Below, piece by piece: positions 21,764 to 29,165 of a stretch of 29,165 nt of DNA (positions within the stretch are counted from its first letter, which is position 1; each line of letters begins with the position of its first letter). The notes below the pieces were generated by a model that saw only the letters and a list, made by a program, of their open reading frames with translations, was not told the origin of the DNA and ran no database searches. A program made the position numbers and the translations under genes. Source of the DNA: Fonsecaea monophora (taxonomy: Eukaryota > Ascomycota > Eurotiomycetes > Chaetothyriales > Herpotrichiellaceae); NCBI RefSeq assembly GCF_001642475.1, contig NW_019174124.1, positions 1 to 29,165 on the forward strand. Reading direction: 5' to 3'.

Positions 21764-22137
21764 TGCAATGGCTTGGTCGTGATCTGGACCTCTCAGTAGC
21801 TCGACCTGACTGGTCTTGCAGTATCAACATTGCCATCAGCATCAGTATCAGAATCACCATTAGGAGAGAGGAAGGGGTTTGCTCGTGCTCGTGATCGTGC
21901 TCGTATTCATGTTCATGATCATCCTTGTGCTCGCTGGTGCTCAAAATCTGCGTGCCCACAAAAAGCGGACTCCTCTCTCCTCCTCTTAAGCCACAAACCA
22001 CCTCTGTCAAGGTACCTGTCCATATCTGTGATTTCCCGCCGGCGGGGGATATCCATCCGCTTTTCTCCCCTGTTTGCTCGTTGGTGGGTAGCTGCATGGG
22101 TCTCTAGCAGAGAGGGTGGGAGGGCTGGATATGTGGA

Positions 22138-22152
22138 GGGAGGGAGGGAGGG
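22138..22152 (+). repeat. Perfect GGGA repeat, G-quadruplex motif
   Basis: Four GGG runs separated by single A bases (GGGAGGGAGGGAGGG) on the plus strand fit the strictest quadruplex pattern with one-base loops. It lies in non-coding DNA about 1.1 kb from the tRNA. Confidence 0.7.
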
Positions 22153-23290
22153 TCCGGGGCAATGTATCCCATCGCTGGGCGACGATGTCCATACGAGTCC
22201 AACCTCGAACATCCCTTCCTAGGTCGGTAGCAGGTAGGCCCATACCTGACGGTACACGAAGGTCTCTGTATGTGTATGTATGTGTACCTGACATGACTTC
22301 TCCCGCCACGATTCGTACCGTGCCGAAGCAATCACGGATAGTTCCTCTCCCTGGGAAAACCTGGGAAATCCCTGGCTTTGGCGGAGTATCTCTCTGAATC
22401 TGGATTCTCCAGAGTCCCAGAAGGGGAAGGAGGAGCTCGTTTCAGTGAGATGTGCCCCGGGAATATCACTTGGTTACTTCCCGCTCAGGCAAGTCTGGAG
22501 CTCTATCCGAGATCTGCCTGTGTTTTGCATCGCAGGGGATTGAATGCCGGGTACCTCGTAGGGTGTTTGTGGCGCCTCTGTCTCTGTCTTGGGAATCTTG
22601 ATGCCGGCGAGATCAGGGAGGTTTGATTGATAGTCGCATGTTCCTATGGTACCGCACCACCAGCAATTTCGTGCGTCGAGGCAACATCCAGAAAGGAGGC
22701 AAGCAGGCAATCAAGCACCTCGTCCAGATTTGGTCACCCCTGGATGAGTTCACGAGGTAGTCATGAGACGGTCACGAGGTTTGCGTCTCCCTTATTCCAG
22801 CACGGGCATGCTGAAAGTGACGTATGCATGTGGCATGAATGGACCAGGTTACCTCTGAGAGTATCTTATTGGAGTAGATGGGCCTCGGTGCAGTGCAGAC
22901 CTGTCAGGGCGTTGTATTCTTGAACTTCGACCCGACATTGTGTTATCGACCCAGCACTGTCACTGTTGCATATTATTTATGTCTTGTGAACGAGTCTAAT
23001 ATACAGACATACATTCACAGTGTAAAGAGCAAAGTGACATTTGAGTTCTTTTAGCGTAGAGGGTTTTCCCAACAAGAAAATTTAGTGTATGCACACATAG
23101 GTTTTTGGCTAGTAACGCTCATTCATGAGATATACTCTTCACAAAGCCAGCAACGGAGTTGTCAAAAGGAAAAAGAAAGAAAGAAAAACGATAGGATAAA
23201 CCAAGACAGAGAAGAGATATATAATGAATGAATGCATGTTATGCATGAAGTCGAGCCAAAAAAAGTGTAAGGAACAAAATAAAACAAATA

Positions 23291-23379
23291 TGTTCGAACC
23301 CGGGATCGAACCGGGGACCTCGTCGGATCAAAGGCTCGAAGATGTGAGCAACGCGTGATAACCACTACACTATTCGAAC
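23291..23379 (-). tRNA. tRNA-Val(CAC) with a 16-nt intron
   Basis: Read on the minus strand, the 7-bp acceptor stem (GTTCGAA with TTCGAAC) is followed by TA, a D-arm containing AGTGGTTA, and the anticodon stem CGTTG with CGACG (one G-U pair). Then come a 5-nt variable loop (AGGTC), the T-arm CCCGG-TTCGATC-CCGGG and discriminator A. The anticodon loop is interrupted after position 37 by 16 nt (23327-23342), the canonical place for nuclear tRNA introns. The anticodon CAC (23344-23346) reads Val codon GUG. The spliced length is 73 nt. T-rich sequence with a TTTT run follows the 3' end on the minus strand, as expected for RNA polymerase III termination. CCA is not encoded, as is normal in eukaryotes. 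Confidence 0.93.
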
Positions 23380-23960
23380 ACAATTCCTGGGCTTAATTTT
23401 GGGTATGTCATATATATTTGTGCGGCGTGGCTGGTGCGGAAAAGCTTGTCTGGACCCATAGCCAGGCTAGGAGCTTCCACGCCCCCAATGAAAGCTACGG
23501 GTGACAGGCTCGCTGTGGAAGGATGGTTTGATATCATTTCTCTTCACAAGATATGGCGAGAAGTGCGACACAGATGATGAGATCTCTCACGGACGTCCCT
23601 TGAATCAAAGCCCTTCATGTAAGTACAAACAACGAATCAACTCCGCCACCAAATGTTTGATCAATGTGTCGAGTTTTGGTTAGTATCCCACCCTCCGACA
23701 TCCGCCCGCTCGTGGCTTCCTGAACATACCGGCCCAACAGTAAAATAGATGGGGTCATCCGTGGATGGTTTCTTGGGCTTCTGGACGCTTTGCTCATCTG
23801 TACGTACAGATTACGATATCTCTCGAGTGGCTGCCACAGAATACCAGACAAAACACAGGGCGCGAGATACAATACAAGATATACTCAAATGACCCTCCAA
23901 GTCATGCCAGAATCCCCGTTCTTTACGTACATCGAGAGACTGAATGGCGAGCATGCGGGC
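23380..23960. other. Intergenic between tRNA and TF2 stop
   Basis: About 580 nt that should hold the 5' flank of the tRNA and the TF2 terminator. No gene or notable repeat is seen. Confidence 0.5.
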
Positions 23961-26900
23961 CTAGAAATACCCACTGTCCCAATCCTGCATGACCCAGCTG
24001 CGGTCCGACTCGAGGAGGATGGCATCGAGGGCCATCTCGTCGCCACCGAACCCGTCGTTACCTCCCATATCTATCCCGAAAAAACCCCCGCCATTGCTGC
24101 CGTTGGCGGAATGATACACGGAGTTGCGCTCGAGAGGATCCCCTGTCGGTGTCGCCGCAAGGGGGATTCTTGTGTAACTGCTCCCGCCTCCGCCGTGGTT
24201 CTCTATGGTTGAGCTCGAGAAGTCGCTATGGTGCTCGTGCTCGTGATCCTGTAAGTGGCTGTGGCCGTGCTGTCGATGGTGCTGATTCTGGTGCTGGAGT
24301 TGCGCACGGCGAATCTCGGTATGACTTCTGGGAATCCCTGGAGTAGCTGAGCCCTTGTGACTATGACTGTGACTGTGACTGTGGCTTGTTGCGGACGACG
24401 GAACTCCGCCATGGGGCTCGTGAATAATGTCCACTTGCGCAGCTGAACTTGTACGAACATACGACCTGTGACTTCGAGCCGTGACCTCCACGGTACTATT
24501 TAATCTCCTCTGCGCCTCCTTGTCTGTCAGAGCGGCCTCGTCCAGGTCGTTGTTCGAGTGCAAATATGTCGACGGGTACCGCCCTAGGTGGTCAGATGAG
24601 AAGTGACTCTCACGTTGTTTGGGGAGAGGTTTTCTGTGCTCTGCAGAGTCGAGGTCGTAACTGCTCGTCGCTTCAGGGACAGCCGTGGCAGTCGTGGGTG
24701 GTGGAAGCATCGTCAACGCGGAGTGGTCGATGCCATTCGAGTCGGGCTCTTGACCGCTTCCGTGCCTCTCTCCGTCCATATCGATGGCACGTATTTCATC
24801 ACACTCTCCCCACATGGGTACGGTCGAAGGTGACAGTTGGAAGGTGTCGCTTGGGTAATACGTTCTCTCACATCCCTGGTCGGTCCGATTGATTCCTCTC
24901 TCCGTCGATGCGATACTATCAGCATCGGCGACATCAGCGGCATTGCCCACATTCGATGATGAAGAAGAGGAAGAAACCGCAGCAGCAACAGCCGTGCCGG
25001 TTCTGTGAGGCAGGGAATCGCGGTCTACGCTCCTGACGGCCTTTTGTGCCGGAGGAACGAAGCTCGGAGACGTCAGCCGGACGACAAGGTCGCACTTTGG
25101 GCACAAATCCACACCGAGCCGTTCAAAGAGCGACAGCTGGTCAGTGAGACTGGAGTCCCTGTGGTTCTGCCCGAGCAGGGCCATGTTTCGCTTGGACGCG
25201 AACGACCCCGTTGCACTGCTGCGGTTCATCGCCGACAACAGCTTATTGAGCGATCCTAGGTGACGATGAGCCGAGTGCCAGGTCTTGCTCATCTCCAGCA
25301 GGGAGTACCGGATCATCTTGAATTCCCTCTTGGACGCTTCTCTCAGAACCGGGATCTTGTGACCTGATATCTGCGGCAGGCCCGCCGTGAAGAGGTAGAA
25401 AATGTGGATGGGACTGAGGTACCGGAGCAGGTCGCGGGCCAGGAAGTCCTCAAAGATGCGCGACACACACGACGAGGCCAGGATGGCGGCGACCGAGCAG
25501 TTTTGCACCGCCGGACCTGGACCATACAGTATGGAGATGGCTGTGAAATAAGGTATGTGCAATTGCCGGGTCTCGAAATCGAAGTCGCTGGCTCCGTCTA
25601 GCTGGAGATCCAACGGCAGCTGGGTCCTCCATCTATACAGGTCTCGGCCGACGCCGACGCAGAGCGATCCAATGTGCCCTCCAGGTAGGGCCGCCTGTCC
25701 TAAACGGCCCAGAATACAGCATATGTCGACATAGCTTAGGAAGAGCCGAGCGTGCTTGTTGTCTTCCGGGAAATCATGGAGCGTGGGCCATCGTACGGTA
25801 CAGTCGTTGAGGTTGATGGAGCGAGGTCGGCCTTGAGAGGCTGATAGAAGCGCGTCGCGGGCCTACCACAGTGTTGGTTAGTCGTCGGTCGCCGGGTTGC
25901 AATAGTTGGGGAACAACCACTTACAACCAGTGTCCAGAAAAGCCTTCGACGGAGCTTGTAATCTGGGTTTCTGGGATCCGGCTCTCGATGCAGACCTATC
26001 TGGAAGGCCAGTCCGACAGCCAGCCGCAGCCAGGAGACACTGGAATGGATGGAGACAAACTCGGGCCCATTTGGGTTGTACCACTGGAGCAGACACAGGG
26101 CGCGGATGACGGTGAGTGGGTTAAGTTCGTGTTCGGCGAAGTACAGCGCTTTGGCTCGGTTGTAGAACTCGCTACAGCTGTTGAACGAGAAGCGCGATGA
26201 TTGCACGCGGCTCCCCGCTACGAAGAGCGCTTGGGTGAGCAGGAGGGACACAGTATTTTCTCCCTGGTTGCTGTGCCGGGTCTGGACCTCGCAGGCTCCC
26301 AGGCCAATGCTTTTGAGCTCCTCCACCTCGATCACAGGCATCCACGGACTGCAATATACGATGAAGCTGCTCACGAGGCTGTCTCTGATGGCCCGGGTGG
26401 GGAGATCAAACGCCCTGTACAGGCGCAGAAAGGCGAGGTCAACCTCGGGTCGCGAGTTTGTGGGAGGTGATGTCGGCGCCGACGATTCCATCAACTCGGT
26501 TTCTCTTTCGAGGAACTCGATCTCGTTCTCGAGATATACTGGTCGACCTACAACTCCACCCGTGGGCGTGAGTATGGCTTGAGGAGTCGACAAAGCTGCG
26601 GCCATTGACGCGGTAGACCTGCGTCTCGCTGTCTGCGGCCACGTCGTCGCATTGTACGAGCTTGGGCTGGATTGGTTGTCGGGATCTCCACATGTTGTGA
26701 GTATGGAAGTCGATGGTTCATCGTTTGCATCGTCAACATCATCCCGATCTTCAATCCCAATATCGCTGCGGCTGCCCAAGTCTTGAGCCTGGTAGTTCAG
26801 ATCGCCGTCGCCATGCTCCAGGCCAGTTGGGTTGGTGTATGACTGAGTTCGACAGGGAGCGGGTCGGCTGACGTTGACTTGGGCAGCAGAAGTATTCTTG

Positions 26901-27636
26901 GAAGCTGTGCGCCATGCCCGTCGTTGATGCGGCCTGTGATGAGACGAGATTTGAGTCAGATTTCTGGATCCCAACAGCAGATGGATGGCCTTATAAAGAG
27001 AAAGAAAAGGTATTGCGGGAGCATCGCACGAAATGCAGGAGAGTAAGAGCTTGCTGTTGGGGATATATTTACAAGCACTTCAAACCCTGCGACTGGCAGT
27101 TGGTACAGGGCCCCGAGCCTTGTTCAGCGAGATCGCATCGAACCTGAATGGAAGCAACAGTCATCACCAGTCAGTAATGCGCATTCCCAAAGGACAAGGC
27201 TTCCTCGGATGCTGCAGACCTTTCTCCTGTTGCAGATGACGCAGGCTTTCCGGCTTCGAGGCCTCCGCGTCTGGTGCACACGGCCAGGTTGATCCTTTGC
27301 GGTCGACATTGCTTCGGCCTCAACTGTTGAACTATTCACCAATTCGCCCGAAGGCTCATCGCCCGAGAATTCGTCGCCCAAGGTAGACTTGGGAGCAGAC
27401 GAGAACACAGCTGGCCCGGATGGTGTCTCCATGGTGTCTGTCATGCAATTCCCTCGGACTGCCGACTGGATGCCAGACGATGCCGAAGAATGGCGACAAC
27501 CATGGGTGATTCTGTTTGATCGGTTTTGATTCCTCGATATGGATCCAGTCCAGACTTGAGAAGAATGAATAGAGTCTTGGGGGACGCTAGCCGTTGAACC
27601 ACAAGACTCTCGCACCATTCGCCGGTTAGTGGCCAT
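23961..27636 (-). CDS. Zn2Cys6 fungal-specific transcription factor with His-rich tail (TF2), 1132 aa, four exons
   Basis: Exons are 27220-27636, 27073-27143, 25925-26933 and 23961-25862, with introns of 76, 139 and 62 nt. Splicing assembles the zinc cluster from two exons: cysteines 132, 135, 142, 152, 155 and 162 (CX2CX6CX9CX2CX6C; CVICNRRK then VRCD, CTNC). About 130 residues of Ser/Thr-rich leader precede it, which is long for this family. The fungal_trans domain spans about 345-600 (IVYCSPWMPVIEVEEL near 355; LRRRLFWTLV at 490-499 joined to ARDALLSASQGRPRSIN). The C-terminal half has an Ala/Ser run (TAVAAAVSSSSSSSN, near 790-800) and a histidine-rich segment at about 991-1044. The intron 1 donor is GTCTGC, a weak site, but only this junction restores the cluster. 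Targets are unknown; the domain pattern recalls cutinase/fatty-acid-type regulators, but I cannot place it firmly. Confidence 0.87.
24226..24386 (-). repeat. Histidine-rich coding repeats in TF2
   Basis: Positions 24357-24386 encode ten alternating Ser-His residues through a CAC-AGT hexamer repeat. Positions 24226-24298 encode a segment with HQNQHHRQHGHSH and DHEHEHH. Together they give about twenty histidines in 55 residues. Such tracts can bind metal ions or be simple-sequence expansions; nothing here decides between the two. Confidence 0.75.
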
Positions 27637-28511
27637 TCACTCGCCCGCTGTGCCGCCATGCAGGGCACAGACTAGACAACCCAATGCGGGGCGAATGCGG
27701 TAAGGCTGGGCTGGGAAAAGGGACTGCTTGACAGATCTCTCCATATACATCACCCACCATTTACCCCAGACACGGGTCGGGATCCACCAAGTTGGGGCTC
27801 GAGCACAAAAAGGGAGGAAAACGGGGGGGTGGCCATCGGCAATGACTGGGTCTCGACCGGTTGAAGATGTTGCAAGTTTTCCCGAATGTCGCAGCTCGAT
27901 GGCAACTTTCGGGACTTTTTGTCATGGGAGACCGGAGAGAGGCCGCTTGAACTAGCCGAGATGCCGTGAAGTAGCAAAGCTTTGGGGGCAATGAGCAGTG
28001 AGCGGTGGGGAATGCCAGAGGTAATCAATTATTTGATGCTATCAGTACTCATGAGAAAGGGAGAAGATGCTTCAACCAAAACCAAGTCTGTCCCTGTAGA
28101 TGGCAAAGATCGAGACAAACAGCATCGGCTTGTTGGATTGCCCACCGAGACTTGGACTCTGTAGAAACATGACACTGACTCCAGTAACTGGGGACATGAA
28201 TCCGGGGAGATGTCTGGCCCTCCTTACGCACAAGGAATAGGCAGACAGACCAAGGAGGTCGAGGACATGTCAAGACCAACGAAGCTTTTATCTTGGCCAG
28301 TCATTTGGGCGAGAGAGAAGTCAATGTCTTGCTGCAAGTGAATGTCTTTTGTCGTCGATGTAACTCGGTCTATTCTATCGCGGCTCGTCACCTCGAGCAT
28401 TTTACACTCCCTCTCAGCCGTGCCCCGGCTTCTCTCTCTTTATCTCGAATACTCACCTGCCCTCATGAAGCGATGTATGTACATGTATGTGTACCCAGCG
28501 ACCTGTCCCAT
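27637..28511. other. Intergenic: TF2 promoter side and acyl-CoA oxidase 3' side
   Basis: About 875 nt without another gene. It should hold the TF2 promoter and leader and the oxidase terminator. The open frames here match nothing I know. Confidence 0.5.
27742..27748 (-). promoter_or_regulatory. Candidate TATA element of TF2
   Basis: The minus strand reads GTATATG about 105 nt upstream of the TF2 ATG, followed by C/T-containing sequence. Assignment is by position and pattern only. Confidence 0.3.
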
Positions 28512-29165
28512 TCAGAGCCTACTCAGCCGCTTCCCCCGATCGTAGTCCTTTGCGCCCATGACCAGCTCGTCCTCCCAGTACCGCGGATTATACGTGATGC
28601 CGTTCAGCGGGTTCAGGCGGTGGGCGCGGTTGAACAGGTCCTCGTACACTTTGCCGTCGTGGCGCCCCAGCGCGCTGTCGAGAAGGTAGTCCGGGATCAT
28701 CCAGGCGTCGACCAGCTTGACGGCGTGCGGACGGATCTGCACCAGGAGGCCCTTGATTTTCTCCGGGATCGCGTCCATCTGGTCGGTGCTGATGGCGCTG
28801 GTGCTGAGGACTGGAGGGAAGGGGAGACGGGTTAGTTAGATTTCGTTGTGTTTCAAGTAACTAAACAGGTGTTCAACTACACATAAAATGGGGCCAAAAA
28901 CTCACATTCGCGCGCTTCGTTGTCCATCGTGTACAGGCAAAAGAGGCGAAACAGGTCATGCAGTACGCTCCTCGACTCGGGTGACATGTCTTTGGTGGTG
29001 TTCTCGACGGCGGTGTAGAAGAGGCCCACGACCCTCGCTTGGGATTGTGCTAGGGAATGGATGTGAGCTTCAGTTCAGACAATGCTGAGACAATGCCTGC
29101 CTGGGGGGGGGGGGGGGGGGGGGGGGGGGGCGGGGGTTTTTGACCCACCTGGCCCGCGTTTTGTT
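28512..29165 (-). CDS. Peroxisomal acyl-CoA oxidase, C-terminal part (runs off the right edge)
   Basis: The enzyme oxidises acyl-CoA to trans-2-enoyl-CoA with release of hydrogen peroxide, the first step of peroxisomal beta-oxidation. The last exon (28512-28810) and the one before it (28906-29049) are joined over a 95-nt intron with GTGAGT and CCTCCAG borders, reading MDNEAREF-LSTSAIS. About 147 residues are visible, all within the C-terminal acyl-CoA oxidase domain, including the family-typical LLDSALGRHDGKVYEDLF. The protein ends in Ser-Arg-Leu, a type 1 peroxisomal targeting signal. A further intron (acceptor next to 29050) contains a 28-base C run on the coding strand. A GTGGGT donor at 29148 would leave a 17-nt exon piece (29149-29165), but I am not sure of that boundary. 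The FAD and catalytic domains lie outside the window. Confidence 0.9.
29103..29130 (+). repeat. 28-base G homopolymer in an acyl-CoA oxidase intron
   Basis: Twenty-eight consecutive G are followed by one C and five more G. On the coding strand this is a poly-C run near the 5' end of an intron. It could be real and highly variable, or a length error or artefact of sequencing. Confidence 0.85.

Larger units (their letters stand above)
20881..23290. other. Gene-empty stretch, part 4, up to the tRNA
   Basis: No protein gene is recognised. It starts with a plus-strand core-promoter-like arrangement (20891-20940). It then holds a 15-T run (21566-21580), a degenerate CTGG/TTGG tract (21701-21763), a CTCGTG/TTCATG tract (21881-21920), a perfect (GGGA)n quadruplex motif (22138-22152) and a TATG/TGTG tract near 22265-22290. 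A 205-codon minus frame across 21480-22097 is built from these repeats (Glu-His and Gln-Pro runs) and is not called. Confidence 0.45.

Noticed and set aside
21480..22097. 205-codon minus-strand open frame
   Set aside because: It is translated simple repeats (CTGG and CTCGTG tracts) giving Glu-His and Gln-Pro-Ala runs, with no domain.

Overview
The window looks like chromosomal DNA of a filamentous ascomycete, probably Eurotiomycetes (an inference). The reasons are protein genes with short GT-AG introns (about 50-190 nt), two fungal-only Zn2Cys6 transcription factors, a peroxisomal acyl-CoA oxidase ending in a PTS1 signal, an intron-bearing tRNA, and long intergenic stretches rich in short GTACTCG-type motifs. 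I see no bacterial-style operons, CRISPR arrays, transposase genes or rRNA.

Every gene I can support lies on the minus strand. From left to right they are: an uncharacterised, low-complexity 470-residue protein (621-2033); a two-exon glutathione S-transferase (2434-3199); a four-exon short-chain dehydrogenase/reductase of the tetrahydroxynaphthalene/versicolorin reductase type (5051-6041); a five-exon Zn2Cys6 regulator, here TF1 (9508-12607); an empty stretch of about 10.7 kb; a tRNA-Val(CAC) with a 16-nt intron (23291-23379); a four-exon Zn2Cys6 regulator with a histidine-rich tail, here TF2 (23961-27636); and the last exons of an acyl-CoA oxidase that runs off the right edge (28512 onward).

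The multi-exon models were built by hand. I joined reading frames at splice sites so that known motifs were restored: the six zinc-cluster cysteines in each regulator, the SDR NNAG and YxxxK motifs, and the GST C-terminal helices. Reading frame is kept across every junction used. These models replace the broken single-frame readings.

A reductase, a GST, a fatty-acid oxidase and two regulators might suggest a metabolic neighbourhood. However, there is no backbone enzyme (PKS, NRPS or terpene synthase), no transporter and no P450, so I do not call a biosynthetic cluster.

I found no clearly new biological system. The items most worth following up are the gene-empty 10.7 kb with an isolated plus-strand core promoter near 20.89 kb, the 28-base G tract inside an acyl-CoA oxidase intron, the histidine-rich tail of TF2, introns that cut both zinc clusters, the alternative first exon of the GST, and the GTAC-rich repeat patch at 3.96-4.35 kb.
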